Of a stretch of 64,000 nt of DNA, positions 1 to 9,267 are shown in pieces. Within the stretch, counting starts at the first letter, position 1. Each line of letters starts with the position of its first letter. The notes under the pieces are model-generated. The model did not search any database, was not told the DNA's origin, and was given only the letters and a program-made list of their open reading frames with translations. Made by a program: the position numbers and the translations under genes. This stretch comes from Mesorhizobium prunaredense (lineage in GTDB: Bacteria > Pseudomonadota > Alphaproteobacteria > Rhizobiales > Rhizobiaceae): positions 62,001 through 126,000 of the forward strand of contig NZ_FTPD01000010.1 in assembly GCF_900156895.1 (NCBI RefSeq), given 5' to 3'.

Positions 1-52
1 TTAGCAACGAGCGGTCATCCCTTTGGCCTCTCCTCACGCTGCTTGGCTGTGC

Positions 53-1387
53 TTAGGGGCTAACCCGGTCGAGAAAACCATCGAATGCGGCAGCAACAGC
101 GCGAATCACGAAGCGATGCTCCTGCCGCACTCGGATGAAACCCTTTTCGATGTCCACTATCCCGTCCTCGGCCAGCATCGCCAAGCGTTCAGCTGAATCG
201 AGAAGACGGATCGGATCAAATCCATGGGCAGCACAGATTGCCGGCACATCGGCCTCCAAATCGCACATCAGCCGCTCGATGATTGCGGCTCGCACGCGGT
301 CTTCGTCTGTGAGATGGTAGCCCCTTGACGTGGCCAGACGGCCAGCTGCTATGTGCCGGCTGTAGAACCCCCGTGTAACGTCGTTCTGGACGTAGCCCTC
401 GCCGACACGCCCGATAGCCGACGCCCCGAAACCGATCAGGGTTTTGCAGGTGTCGGCCGAGTAACCCAGCGAGTTTCGCCGTAGGCGACCGCAAGCCTGT
501 GCCAGCGTAAGTTCGTCGTCCGGCAAGGCGAAATGGTCGAGGCCGATCTCTTGGTAGCCGGCCGCAACCAGCGTGTCTGCCACGGCCCCAGCCTGTTCGG
601 CGCGGGCAACGCTGTCCGGCAGCGCTGTCTCCTCGATCAGGCGCTGATTCTTTATGACGGACGGAATGTGCGCGTAGCCGAACACCGAAAGCCGGTTGGG
701 GCGCATGGCGACCGCCGCCGTCGCGGTCTGGACGCAGGACTCTACCGTCTGATTCGGGAGACCGAAGATTAGATCGAAGTTGATGCGGCGTACTCCATGC
801 CGACGCAGCTCTTCGACGGCAGCGGCCGTCTGCGACTCGCTCTGGACCCGGTTGATCGCTTTTTGAACAATGGGATCAAAGCTCTGCACCCCGAGGCTCG
901 CGCGGTTCACGTTGGCTGCTCCCAACGCTTCGGCGATCTCGGCCGTGAACGTGCGCGGGTCAATCTCGACGGCGATCGTAGCGGGTTTCCTGAACGCGAA
1001 GCGGCGGCGCAGGAGTTCGATCATGGCCAAAAACCCCGCTGGCCCGATAAGAGTCGGGGTTCCACCGCCGAAATGCACGTCGTTCACGAGCAGCCCCTGC
1101 GGCGCTTGCTCCGAGACCAAACGGATCTCGTCACGCACCACCGCCAGATAATTGAGGATCGGCGCATCATTGCGGGTGATGGTGGTAGGGAAGCCGCAAT
1201 ACCAGCAAATCGATCGGCAGAACGGAATGTGGAGATAGAGCGACACCGAATCGTCAGCCGGCAGACCCCTAAGCCATTCCTCATAAGTTTCGGCGCCGAC
1301 CGCGGCGGTGAACTCCGGCACAGTCGGATAGATGGTGTACCAAGGCAGGAGAGCCTCGCGATATTCTTTCAGGATAGAGGTCTGCAA
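53..1387 (-). CDS. hemN: Oxygen-independent coproporphyrinogen III oxidase (HemN-type radical SAM)
   Basis: This 444-residue protein would convert coproporphyrinogen III to protoporphyrinogen IX without oxygen, a cytoplasmic haem-synthesis step useful in microaerobic nodules. The N-terminal PWYTIYPTVPEF stretch and the C-terminal DHFALPDDELT segment are typical of HemN rather than HemW. The radical SAM cysteines are C57, C61 and C64 in FCRSICWYCGF, and the GGGTPT SAM-binding motif follows. HemN normally has a fourth cysteine two residues after the third (CxC); here that position is Phe66, which is the HemW-like pattern. No ATG lies near the start: the reading frame opens with TTG at 1387, and an in-frame stop lies upstream at about 1454-1456, so the start is uncertain. 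I see no clean FixK/FNR box upstream. Family assignment is firm; catalytic competence is less so. Confidence 0.88.
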   Translation of the reverse strand: MQTSILKEYREALLPWYTIYPTVPEFTAAVGAETYEEWLRGLPADDSVSLYLHIPFCRSICWYCGFPTTITRNDAPILNYLAVVRDEIRLVSEQAPQGLLVNDVHFGGGTPTLIGPAGFLAMIELLRRRFAFRKPATIAVEIDPRTFTAEIAEALGAANVNRASLGVQSFDPIVQKAINRVQSESQTAAAVEELRRHGVRRINFDLIFGLPNQTVESCVQTATAAVAMRPNRLSVFGYAHIPSVIKNQRLIEETALPDSVARAEQAGAVADTLVAAGYQEIGLDHFALPDDELTLAQACGRLRRNSLGYSADTCKTLIGFGASAIGRVGEGYVQNDVTRGFYSRHIAAGRLATSRGYHLTDEDRVRAAIIERLMCDLEADVPAICAAHGFDPIRLLDSAERLAMLAEDGIVDIEKGFIRVRQEHRFVIRAVAAAFDGFLDRVSP

Positions 1388-1499
1388 CAGTTTCCGTCCC
1401 GGGCTGAAAAGTGGCCCTTTTACCGCTGCGTCCTCCTGTGTCTCTGCGCTATGTCAATTCCATTCCGCTTCGCGGCGTGTAGTCACACCATCTGCAAGG

Positions 1500-1526
1500 A
1501 AAAGGCGGGACCTGGTCCCGCCTTTT
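1500..1526 (-). terminator. Rho-independent terminator after the mucR-like gene
   Basis: A perfect inverted repeat (AAAAGGCGGGA / TCCCGCCTTTT, 5-base loop) ends in a T run on the minus strand. It lies 63 bp beyond the stop of the mucR-like gene and upstream of hemN, so it separates their transcription. Confidence 0.85.
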
Positions 1527-1589
1527 CAATGTTTCGCTGACATTATGCCGATCGAGCCGCCAGCCCACAACGGGTTTAGACGGAAGAAG

Positions 1590-2057
1590 TCACGCTGGTA
1601 CCTTCTTTCTAGATCGCTTCTCGGGCGCCGAGATTTCAGGCTCTTTCGGTTTGCGGCCGAGTCCCATTGTCTTGGCCAACGCAGAGCGCGCAGCCGCATA
1701 GTTCGGCGCGACCATGGGATAGTCCGCCGGCAGACCCCATTTGGCACGATATTCACTAGGGCTCAGTCCGTAGTGGGTCGACAGATGACGCTTCAGCGAT
1801 TTGAATTTCTTCCCGTCCTCAAGGGAGATAATGTAGTCCGGCGTCACCGATTTTCTGATCGGGACCGCCGGCGTCAACACCGTCGGCTCTTGTGCCGAGA
1901 CGCGACCGGCCGCCGTGCCTTTCAAAGCTTCGTGCACTTGGCCGATCAGGGCAGATAGGTCCCCCACCGGAACGGGATTGTTGGAAACATAGGCTGAGAC
2001 AACATCTGCGGTAAGCTGGATGAGGTTGTCGATGTTTTTGAAGTCTTCTTCTGGCAT
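1590..2057 (-). CDS. MucR/Ros-family transcriptional regulator lacking zinc cysteines
   Basis: A 155-residue regulator of the MucR/Ros family, which controls exopolysaccharide, virulence and symbiosis genes in alphaproteobacteria. The start is the ATG at 2057, preceded by CCGGAGAG; a longer frame runs upstream but only this start gives the usual family N-terminus (IDNLIQLTADVVSAYVSNNP). The DNA-binding domain is recognisable as GKKFKSLKRHLSTH followed by YRAKWGLPADYPMVAPNY. The two cysteines that bind zinc in Agrobacterium Ros are Ser78 and Asp81 here, while His91 and His95 remain. Zinc-free Ros homologues with this kind of substitution are known in M. loti. It is transcribed alone and ends at a strong terminator. 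MucR proteins are commonly autoregulated, but I could not identify an operator. Confidence 0.9.
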   Translation of the reverse strand: MPEEDFKNIDNLIQLTADVVSAYVSNNPVPVGDLSALIGQVHEALKGTAAGRVSAQEPTVLTPAVPIRKSVTPDYIISLEDGKKFKSLKRHLSTHYGLSPSEYRAKWGLPADYPMVAPNYAAARSALAKTMGLGRKPKEPEISAPEKRSRKKVPA

Positions 2058-2159
2058 GAAACTCTCCGGTGGATTGGTCTGCGGAGCGTCGCTTCTAGTG
2101 GTGATTTCCGATGAAGGCAACAAATCTCGCGACAGGATTGTTCGTTGCTCGTCCAACAT

Positions 2160-2594
2160 TGAGGTCTATAGCGCCACGTCACGCCGTCGTGAGACTGATC
2201 TGCGCGGTAATCGCTGTCCATAACTGCGCCAGTATCCGCCGTTCAGTCCCGATCTCGTCCGTTTGAATTGCAAAAGGAAGACGCAGAAAGCTTGTAAACC
2301 ATGAGCCGTGCACTCGCTCGGGCAGAAAAGCTTGCGCGTATGAAACAGGTTGGCGTTGCGGCAGCATGTGGCGACAGGCCACGGAACCGACCAAACCCTC
2401 AGGCGAACAACAGCGATTGCGCGCGCCCACCAATCCAATCCGCCGTCGGGCGATGATACACCGCAGTCACTGTTTCCGCCGCTCAATTGGCTTGGTCGGC
2501 AGGCACGGTTCCCTCGATCCGCTGATCTAGCGCAGGGCGTTCGCAGGCCGCATGTGGAGAATGGTTTCCGTGCACATCGGTAAGGACTCCATTT
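2160..2594. other. Intergenic region, no gene recognised
   Basis: This stretch lies between the divergent mucR-like and cytochrome c peroxidase genes and must hold both promoters. Short frames on both strands have no family resemblance or ribosome binding site. I see no RNA gene or repeat. Confidence 0.5.
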
Positions 2595-3632
2595 ATGAAA
2601 ATTCTGTTCACTGCGGTGGCTGTTGCGCTGGTGGCAGCCACAGCTTTTGCTGCGCAGTCCATTCCGCCAAACCTCAGAGAAACGGCACTGGCCACCTTCA
2701 AGCCCTTGCCATTCACGCCGGCGGTCACCAACAACCCGATCACGCCGGAGAAGATTGCCCTCGGCAAGGCACTGTTCTTCGATCCACGCCTCTCGTCCTC
2801 AGGCGTTTTCTCCTGCAACTCGTGCCACAATCTGGCCACCGGGGGCGACGACAATCGTGAAACTTCGATTGGCCATGGTTGGCAGAAGGGGCAGCGCAAC
2901 GCGCCGACGGTGTTTAACTCTGTCTTCAACAAATCACAGTTTTGGGACGGTCGCGCCGAAGACCTGAAAGCTCAGGCCAAAGGGCCGATACAGGCCGGTG
3001 TCGAAATGGCCAACACACCGCATCGAGTGGTCGAGACGTTCAAATCGATGCCGCAATATGTGGAGTGGTTCCATTCAGCTTTCCCGGAGGAAGCCGATCC
3101 CATCACCCTCGAAAACGTAGCCAATGCACTCGCAGACTACGAGGGGACACTGGTCACGCCGGCCCCCTTCGACGCGTTCCTCAATGGCGATGACACAGCC
3201 ATCGGTCCTGAAGAGAAACAGGGCCTGGCCCTTTTCATCGAAAAGGGCTGCTCGTCCTGCCATTCGGGTGTCAATCTTGGTGGGGAAGGCTATTATCCAT
3301 TCGGCCTCGTTGAGAAGCCTACCGCCGACGTTCTGCCGGAGAACGACAAGGGACGATTTGCCGTCACCAATGTACCAGAGGATTCCTATGTTTTCCGCGT
3401 GCCGTCGCTGCGCAACGTAGCAATCACCGCGCCATACTTTCATTCGGGCAAGGTCTGGGACCTGAGAGAGGCGGTCGCTATCATGGGCACCACCCAGCTT
3501 GGCCAAGAGCTAACGCAAATCGAAATCGATCGGATCGTTGCCTACCTTCATTCGCTGACCGGAAAGCGACCGGAGATCACATATCCCATCTTGCCGACTG
3601 AAACGCCCACAACACCTCGGCCTCGATCCTAG
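2595..3632 (+). CDS. Di-heme cytochrome c peroxidase
   Basis: A 345-residue periplasmic bacterial cytochrome c peroxidase that would reduce hydrogen peroxide to water with electrons from cytochrome c. A signal peptide (MKILFTAVAVALVAATAFA) is cleaved near AFA-AQ. There are two covalent haem motifs, CNSCH near residue 75 (low-potential N-terminal haem) and CSSCH near residue 219 (electron-entry haem). Family hallmarks LGKALFFDPRLS, APTVFN and FWDGRAEDL are present, and the length matches the family. The gene is monocistronic and convergent with tdh. In a symbiosis island it plausibly protects against peroxide during infection or nodule life; that is inference. A proline/threonine-rich tail ends the protein. 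Confidence 0.95.
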   Translation: MKILFTAVAVALVAATAFAAQSIPPNLRETALATFKPLPFTPAVTNNPITPEKIALGKALFFDPRLSSSGVFSCNSCHNLATGGDDNRETSIGHGWQKGQRNAPTVFNSVFNKSQFWDGRAEDLKAQAKGPIQAGVEMANTPHRVVETFKSMPQYVEWFHSAFPEEADPITLENVANALADYEGTLVTPAPFDAFLNGDDTAIGPEEKQGLALFIEKGCSSCHSGVNLGGEGYYPFGLVEKPTADVLPENDKGRFAVTNVPEDSYVFRVPSLRNVAITAPYFHSGKVWDLREAVAIMGTTQLGQELTQIEIDRIVAYLHSLTGKRPEITYPILPTETPTTPRPRS

Positions 3633-3861
3633 GCATTGGGAAAGCAGACGATCGCGTCGGGGCCTGTGAGCATTGATTGACCGATCTGGGCGAACTGCCA
3701 CAAGCGTCGTCCGATTGGGCCGCGATACGCGCCGACGATTGAGCGGCGCACGTTGGGGAGGAGCCACTGCCTTGCACCAGCGATGCCCCTCGCGGGGAGA
3801 TCGCCGGCAGGCCAGGGTGGTGTCCCGTCAGCACCTTCGCAAAGTCACGCCGGCCATCGCC

Positions 3862-4896
3862 CTACCAGTCCATCACCACCTTGCCGGAACTGCCGCTGCG
3901 CATCGCATCGAACCCCGTCTGGAAATCATCGATGCCGATGCGGTGCGTTATAAGCCCTGAGACATCCAGCGGTCCCTGCACCAGCGCGATCATCTTGTAC
4001 CAGGTCTCGAACATTTCGCGGCCATAGATGCCCTTGAGATGCAGCATCTTGAAGATGACCTTGTTCCAGTCGATCTCGAAGCCGGTCGGCGCTATGCCCA
4101 AAATGGCGATCTTGCCGCCATTGTTCATGGCGTCGATCATGTCGCGGAAGGCGGGTGCCGCGCCCGACATTTCGAGGCCGACGTCAAAACCTTCGGTCAT
4201 GCCGAGCGCCGGCATGATGTCGCGCAGCTTTTCCTTCGACGCGTCGACCACATGCTGGACGCCGAGTTTTTTCGCCAGCGCCAGCCGCACCGGGTTGATG
4301 TCGGTGATGACCACTTTTCGCGCGCCGACGCACTGCGCCACCAGCGCACCCATGATGCCGATCGGCCCGGCGCCGGTGACCAGCACGTCCTCGCCGACCA
4401 GATCGAAGGACAGTGCGGTGTGAACCGCATTGCCCAGCGGATCGAAGATTGCGGCGATCTCGTCGGGCACGTCGTCGGGGATCGGCACGACGTTGTGCTG
4501 CGGGATCGCCAGATATTCACCGAAGGCGCCCGGCCGGTTGACGCCGACGCCGAGCGTGTTGCGGCACAGATGCCCCCTGCCCGCCCGGCAGTTGCGGCAA
4601 TGGCCGCAGACGATGTGGCCTTCGCCCGAAACACGCTGGCCGATCTTGTATTCGGTGACCGCCGCGCCGAAGTCGGCGACTGTGCCGACGAATTCGTGGC
4701 CGGTCACCATCGGCACCGGCACGGTCTTCTGCGCCCACTGGTCCCAATTGTAGATGTGGACGTCGGTGCCGCAGATCGCGGTCTTCTTGATTTTGATCAG
4801 AACGTCGTTCGGGCCGATTTCCGGCACCGGCACTTCTTCCATCCAGATGCCCGGCTCGGCCTTGGCCTTGACCAGCGCCTTCATCATGTTCGACAT
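3862..4896 (-). CDS. tdh: L-threonine 3-dehydrogenase
   Basis: A 344-residue zinc-dependent medium-chain dehydrogenase that oxidises L-threonine to 2-amino-3-ketobutyrate with NAD+. The start is the ATG at 4896 with GTAAGGAGATTCTG directly upstream; a longer frame exists but is not supported. Visible motifs are [11 protein letters not shown] (catalytic zinc cysteine), GHEF, the structural-zinc cluster [15 protein letters not shown] and the Rossmann GAGPIG. Length matches E. coli Tdh (341). The usual partner kbl is not adjacent. The product chemically breaks down to glycine plus acetyl-CoA via Kbl, so it could feed the glycine and one-carbon metabolism of the glyA-metK cluster nearby; this link is inference. 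Confidence 0.95.
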   Translation of the reverse strand: MSNMMKALVKAKAEPGIWMEEVPVPEIGPNDVLIKIKKTAICGTDVHIYNWDQWAQKTVPVPMVTGHEFVGTVADFGAAVTEYKIGQRVSGEGHIVCGHCRNCRAGRGHLCRNTLGVGVNRPGAFGEYLAIPQHNVVPIPDDVPDEIAAIFDPLGNAVHTALSFDLVGEDVLVTGAGPIGIMGALVAQCVGARKVVITDINPVRLALAKKLGVQHVVDASKEKLRDIMPALGMTEGFDVGLEMSGAAPAFRDMIDAMNNGGKIAILGIAPTGFEIDWNKVIFKMLHLKGIYGREMFETWYKMIALVQGPLDVSGLITHRIGIDDFQTGFDAMRSGSSGKVVMDW

Positions 4897-5061
4897 CAGA
4901 ATCTCCTTACACCTATGGTGATTGCGCTTTTCGCGATCCCTTGGATTAGCCTGCACAACGGAAGTTAGGCTCCTAGAGCACGTCCTGTGATCGTTGAATC
5001 GACTGTGATGTGACGGCTGCGTTCTGGGTTGATTCAACATCCACCGGGATGGAGGTGGACG

Positions 5062-5330
5062 ATGGGAAGAGCATTGAGCGGGACATTCGGTCGCGGGTCT
5101 CGAAGGCTTCGGACGAGGGCATGTTGGCGCCGCAAGCGGTGGCGCCGTTCAGCGTGGGAGGGCCCAGCGCGATCCGCTGGATTGTGCGGGCGAAGATCAG
5201 TGAGCTGGGCGCCAGGCCCGCAAGGCTGCCGCCGCCGCCTCCAGCCTCGACGCAGTAGTCTTCATCGTCGGGCCGATCGAGGAGGGCAGGGACGTCACGC
5301 TGAACGATCGTTGTCTTCAAAGAACATAGT
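5062..5330 (+). pseudogene. IS630-family transposase N-terminal relic
   Basis: Reading across frames gives MGRALS, then DIRSRV..ASDEGM.., then SAIRWIVRAKISELGARP and finally VFIVGPIEEGRDVTLN. These resemble in order the helix-turn-helix N-terminus of IS630-family transposases, as I remember them. The frame changes at least twice and stops follow, so nothing functional remains. The catalytic DDE part is absent. The rest of the gap from 4897 to 5564 shows no other recognisable content. Confidence 0.6.
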
Positions 5331-5564
5331 CCGGTACTTGGGGTGGAGCTCTGAACGACTTGCGCCAAACGTCGGCATGGTGATGATCAAGATCGCCCCG
5401 AACTGCTACCCGCAGGTGCGACAAGGTCCTGAGTCTCGATAATCAGAAACTTCAAAGGAAAGCCATCTTTCACGGACGGGCATACGACATTTCAATTTAC
5501 ACACGCTTGCCTCGACCGCCTGCACAAGGGGAGGAGGCCAGCACGTCGCGGAAGTGCCCAGCCG

Positions 5565-6557
5565 CTACAACAACCCCGCCTGCTCAGCCTCGTGGCGCAG
5601 ATTCTGCCTCGGCCTGGGCCCGATCTGCTGGATCACCAGCCCGGCCGCCAGCGAGCCGAGATCGCCGCAATGCTTCAGGCTGCGCCCTTGCGTGTAGCCG
5701 TAGAGGAAGCCGGCGGCATAGAGGTCGCCGGCGCCGGTGGTGTCGACCAATTCGCGGATTTTGGTCACATCGATCGTGACGGTCTGGTCGCCGCGCACGA
5801 TCACCGAGCCCTTTTCCGAGCGGGTGACGGCGGCGATCTTGCAGTCCTTGCGGATCTGCGCCAGCGCCTCGTCGAAGGAGGCGGTCTGGTAAAGCGACTT
5901 GATCTCGTGGCTGTTGGCAAAGACGATGTCGACGGTGCCCGAGCGCATCAGGTCCAGAAACTCGTCGCGATAGCGGTCGACGCAGAACGAATCCGACAGC
6001 GTCATCGAAACTTCGCGGCCGGCGGCATGCGCGAGCTTCGCCGTCTGCCGGAACGCTTCCTTGGCGCGCGGCGGGTCCCAGAGGTAACCCTCGAAATAGG
6101 TGACTGCGGCGCCCGAAGCCTTGTCGGCCTCGACATCCTCCGGCCCGAGTTCGACGCAAGCGCCGAGATAGGTGTTCATCGAGCGCTCGCCGTCGGGCGT
6201 GACGAAGATCATCGAGCGCGCCGTCGGCGGTTCGCCATTGAGCGGCCTGGTGTCGAAGGCGACGCCCTGCGCGTGCATGTCATGGGCGTAGATTTCGCCG
6301 AGCGTGTCGTTCGAGACCTTGCCGAAGAAGGCGGCGCGGCCGCCGAAGCTGGCGACGCCCGCCGCCGTGTTGCCGGCGCTGCCGCCGGAAGCTTCGATGG
6401 CCGGGCCCATGCGGCTGTAGAGCAGTTCGGCGCGCCTCGTGTCGATCAGGTTCATCGCGCCCTTGATGATGCCATTGGTCTCCAGGAATGCCTCGTCGCA
6501 CTGGGCGATGATGTCGACGATGGCATTACCGATACAAAGCACGTCATAGTCCAGCAT
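5565..6557 (-). CDS. Adenosine kinase (PfkB/ribokinase family sugar kinase)
   Basis: A 330-residue PfkB-family kinase most like alphaproteobacterial adenosine kinase, which phosphorylates adenosine to AMP. The N-terminus YDVLCIGNAIVDIIA, the GGSAGNTAAG substrate-binding motif and the catalytic DTTGAGDLYAAGFLYG motif (Asp base) are all present, and length matches the family. The ATG at 6557 has GGAGATATGAATAG upstream. It lies 108 bp after metK on the same strand, but a hairpin separates them. Adenosine is what S-adenosylhomocysteine hydrolase releases, so the kinase would pull the methylation cycle forward next to metK and glyA. The pathway link is inferred from position; a different nucleoside or sugar substrate cannot be excluded. 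Confidence 0.85.
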   Translation of the reverse strand: MLDYDVLCIGNAIVDIIAQCDEAFLETNGIIKGAMNLIDTRRAELLYSRMGPAIEASGGSAGNTAAGVASFGGRAAFFGKVSNDTLGEIYAHDMHAQGVAFDTRPLNGEPPTARSMIFVTPDGERSMNTYLGACVELGPEDVEADKASGAAVTYFEGYLWDPPRAKEAFRQTAKLAHAAGREVSMTLSDSFCVDRYRDEFLDLMRSGTVDIVFANSHEIKSLYQTASFDEALAQIRKDCKIAAVTRSEKGSVIVRGDQTVTIDVTKIRELVDTTGAGDLYAAGFLYGYTQGRSLKHCGDLGSLAAGLVIQQIGPRPRQNLRHEAEQAGLL

Positions 6558-6573
6558 CTATTCATATCTCCGC

Positions 6574-6616
6574 CAAAAACCCACCCTCTGCCGCGCCGGG
6601 CGCGGGCGGGTTTTTG
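6574..6616 (-). terminator. Probable terminator between metK and adenosine kinase gene
   Basis: CAAAAACCCACCC and GGGCGGGTTTTTG form a long stem with one mismatch around a GC-rich loop, followed by a T run in either direction. It lies after metK on the minus strand and should end or attenuate the arsR-glyA-metK transcript. Confidence 0.65.
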
Positions 6617-6665
6617 CAGGTGTGGAATGGAGTTGCCGTATGCCGCTGCATCCAACATCGGCGCA

Positions 6666-7841
6666 TCACGCTGCTGCCGGTCCTGCCTCACGCAGCAGGT
6701 CCTCAGCTCTGTCCGTCCTTTCCCACGTGAACTCCGGCTCTTCGCGGCCGAAGTGTCCGTATGTCGCGGTTTTGCGGTATATTGGGCGTAAGAGATCAAG
6801 CATCTTGATGATGCCTTTCGGTCGGAGATTGAAAAGCTCAAGAACGACGCGCTCGATCCTTTTTTCGTCGATCTTTGCGGTTCCGAAGGTATTGATCAGG
6901 ATAGACACCGGCGCGGCCACACCGATCGCGTAGGCAAGCTGAACCTCGCAGACATCCGCAAGGCCGCTTGCAACGACATTTTTTGCGACGTACCGCGCCG
7001 CATATGCGGCCGAGCGATCAACCTTGGACGGGTCCTTGCCGGAAAAGGCGCCGCCGCCGTGACGCCCCATCCCACCGTAGGAATCGACGATGATCTTGCG
7101 TCCGGTGAGCCCGCAGTCGCCGCGCGGCCCACCGACCACGAACCGGCCTGTTGGATTGACCAGGAACCTTATCCCCGTCGTATCCAAGTCGGGGGGCAAG
7201 ACCGGCCTTATGATCTCCTCAATGACGCCTTCGCGGACCGTGGCTTGTGAGACCTCCCCGTCATGCTGCGTCGACAGGACTATGGTATCAATCGCCACGG
7301 GGCGCAGACCTTCATAGCGGACGGAGACTTGAGATTTCACATCAGGGCGCAGCCAGCTAAGCCGCCCCCTTTTCCGCACCTCTGCCTGTCTTTTTGTCAA
7401 ATCGTGAGCGAGTTGGATTGGCACCGGCATCAATGTTTCGGTCTCGTTGCATGCGTAACCGAACATGAGTCCTTGATCCCCAGCTCCCTGCTCGAGATCC
7501 TGCCCTCGTCCCTCGTCGACGCCCTGGCTGATGTCGGCCGATTGCTCGGTTAGGGCCAGGACCACCGCGCAACGCCGACCGTCAAAGCCGATGGCATCGT
7601 CGTCATATCCAATATCCAAAATGGTATCGCGGGCAACTTGGCTGTAATCGATCTGCGCATGGCTGGTGATCTCGCCAGCCAGAACGACCAATCCTGACTT
7701 CACCAACGCTTCACAAGCGACGCGAGCCTCAGGATCCTTACGAAGGATCGCATCGAGGACGGCATCTGAGATATTGTCGGCCATCTTGTCGGGATGTCCT
7801 GCGCCGACGGATTCGGAAGAGAACACGAATTGCCTGGTCAT
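6666..7841 (-). CDS. metK: S-adenosylmethionine synthetase
   Basis: A 391-residue methionine adenosyltransferase making SAM from methionine and ATP. Hallmarks are the N-terminal [20 protein letters not shown], the [12 protein letters not shown] hexapeptide region and the P-loop-like [19 protein letters not shown]. Length is close to E. coli MetK (384). The ATG is at 7841, 54 bp after the glyA stop, and the two genes are probably co-transcribed with the arsR-type gene upstream. A bacterium normally has a housekeeping metK, so this island copy may be a second enzyme; that cannot be checked within the window. A symbiotic role in supplying methyl groups, for example for Nod-factor or polyamine synthesis, is inference. 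Confidence 0.97.
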   Translation of the reverse strand: MTRQFVFSSESVGAGHPDKMADNISDAVLDAILRKDPEARVACEALVKSGLVVLAGEITSHAQIDYSQVARDTILDIGYDDDAIGFDGRRCAVVLALTEQSADISQGVDEGRGQDLEQGAGDQGLMFGYACNETETLMPVPIQLAHDLTKRQAEVRKRGRLSWLRPDVKSQVSVRYEGLRPVAIDTIVLSTQHDGEVSQATVREGVIEEIIRPVLPPDLDTTGIRFLVNPTGRFVVGGPRGDCGLTGRKIIVDSYGGMGRHGGGAFSGKDPSKVDRSAAYAARYVAKNVVASGLADVCEVQLAYAIGVAAPVSILINTFGTAKIDEKRIERVVLELFNLRPKGIIKMLDLLRPIYRKTATYGHFGREEPEFTWERTDRAEDLLREAGPAAA

Positions 7842-7895
7842 GAAATGTCCTCGCTTCAGATGTTGTAGTTAGGTGTGACACTTGATTTGGCCGTC

Positions 7896-9233
7896 TTACC
7901 TGTCGGGCATCCCAGGGACGTCGAACGCGGCGCAGAAGTCGGCAACGTCTCTCCGCACGCAGGCATGGACGTCCGGATCATCGGGCTGGCGGCAAACCAG
8001 GTCGATGAAAGCGGCAATCTGCACCATTTCCGCCTCGCCCATGCCCACGGACGTCACCGCTGGCGTGCCTAAGCGGATGCCGCTTGTGAGCGCCGGATGC
8101 CGCCAGTCGCCCGGCACCATATTGAAATTTGTAATGATACCTGCTTGCGATAACCGCTCGGCATAGGCTTTGCCGGACAGCGGCCGGTCCCGAAGATCAA
8201 GGATCAGCATGTGATTGTCAGTCCCCCCGGTGACCAGGTCATAACCTCGCTCCAGAAGCGCCTGGGCCAGAGCCTTGGCGTTCTTAACAATCTGCTGACC
8301 GTAGACACGGAAGGACGGGTTCGCTGCTTCGTGCAGAGCGACAGCTAGCGCGGCGATAGTATTCATGTGCGGTCCGCCCTGCAGGAGAGGGAACACGGCA
8401 CGGTCTATGCGTTTGGCCAGATTGTGGTTGTTTTTCGAATGGTAGAGCGCCTGATAACGGTCTTCATTCCTGGACAAAATGAAGCCACCGCGGGGGCCCC
8501 GGATCGACTTGTGAGAGGTGCTGCTGACCACATCGCAATGGTGCACGGGGTTCGGATGCACTCCTGCGACGATTAAGCCACTGATGTGGGCGATGTCGGC
8601 CACCAGGTAGGAGTTCACCTCCGAAGCGATTTCGGCCATTGCCGCATAGTCAAAAATGCGCGGATAAGCAGTTCCGCCGACCCAAATTAGCTTCGGGCGT
8701 TCCCGCTTGGCCGTCTCGCGCAAGCGGTCATGGTCAATCTGCTGCGTCTTTTCGTGCAGCCCGTATGGGATTCGCTGATAATCGGTGCCGGAGAAGTTGA
8801 CTGCCCAACCGTGAGTCAGATGGCCGCCACTGGGAAGAGGCAGGCCCATCATTTTGTCCCCCGGACTCAACAGTGCTCGATAGATAGCCTGATTGGCCGG
8901 CGAGCCGGAATATGGCTGGACGTTAGCGTGTTCACAGCCGAATAGCGCCTTCAAGCGCTCGATAGCGAGGTTCTCAAGCTCATCGACGATCTCGTTTCCG
9001 GCGTAATAGCGCGCACCGGGGTATCCCTCGGCATACTTGTTGGTGAAAATCGACCCGGTCGCTTCCAACACCGCGGAGGAGGCAAAGTTCTCGGAGGCGA
9101 TAAGTTTGAGAGTTGTCCGCTCCTGGCGCTCCTGTCTTAGAAGCAGTTCGTGAACGCGACAATCTACGGCGGCAAGGTGAGGCCGCCCGTAAGTGTCGGG
9201 CTGCGTGATGGCGCCGCCGGCCGAATTGTCCAT
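7896..9233 (-). CDS. glyA: Serine hydroxymethyltransferase
   Basis: A PLP enzyme that interconverts serine and glycine and loads one-carbon units on tetrahydrofolate. Family motifs are LIASENFAS, NKYAEGYPGARYYAG, the PLP-lysine motif STSHKSIRGPRGG and the C-terminal GIRLGTPAVTSVGM. From the ATG at 9233 the protein is 445 residues; an in-frame TTG at 9251 with an AGGAT sequence upstream is an alternative start. The gene follows the arsR-type regulator by a few tens of bases and precedes metK by 54 bp, which suggests one operon for one-carbon and SAM supply. Compared with housekeeping GlyA it has a slightly extended N-terminus (GRPHLAAVD). Confidence 0.96.
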   Translation of the reverse strand: MDNSAGGAITQPDTYGRPHLAAVDCRVHELLLRQERQERTTLKLIASENFASSAVLEATGSIFTNKYAEGYPGARYYAGNEIVDELENLAIERLKALFGCEHANVQPYSGSPANQAIYRALLSPGDKMMGLPLPSGGHLTHGWAVNFSGTDYQRIPYGLHEKTQQIDHDRLRETAKRERPKLIWVGGTAYPRIFDYAAMAEIASEVNSYLVADIAHISGLIVAGVHPNPVHHCDVVSSTSHKSIRGPRGGFILSRNEDRYQALYHSKNNHNLAKRIDRAVFPLLQGGPHMNTIAALAVALHEAANPSFRVYGQQIVKNAKALAQALLERGYDLVTGGTDNHMLILDLRDRPLSGKAYAERLSQAGIITNFNMVPGDWRHPALTSGIRLGTPAVTSVGMGEAEMVQIAAFIDLVCRQPDDPDVHACVRRDVADFCAAFDVPGMPDR

Positions 9234-9267
9234 GGCAGTTTCGCGCTCCAATTGGACTAATCCTATT

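Noticed and set aside
1388-1500. FixK/FNR box before hemN
   Set aside because: ATTGACATAGCGCAG is too far from the TTGAT-N4-ATCAA palindrome; position with respect to an uncertain start also gives no support.
4039-4968. 309-codon frame opposite tdh
   Set aside because: Typical antisense shadow rich in Asp, Arg and His; tdh on the other strand has full family motifs.
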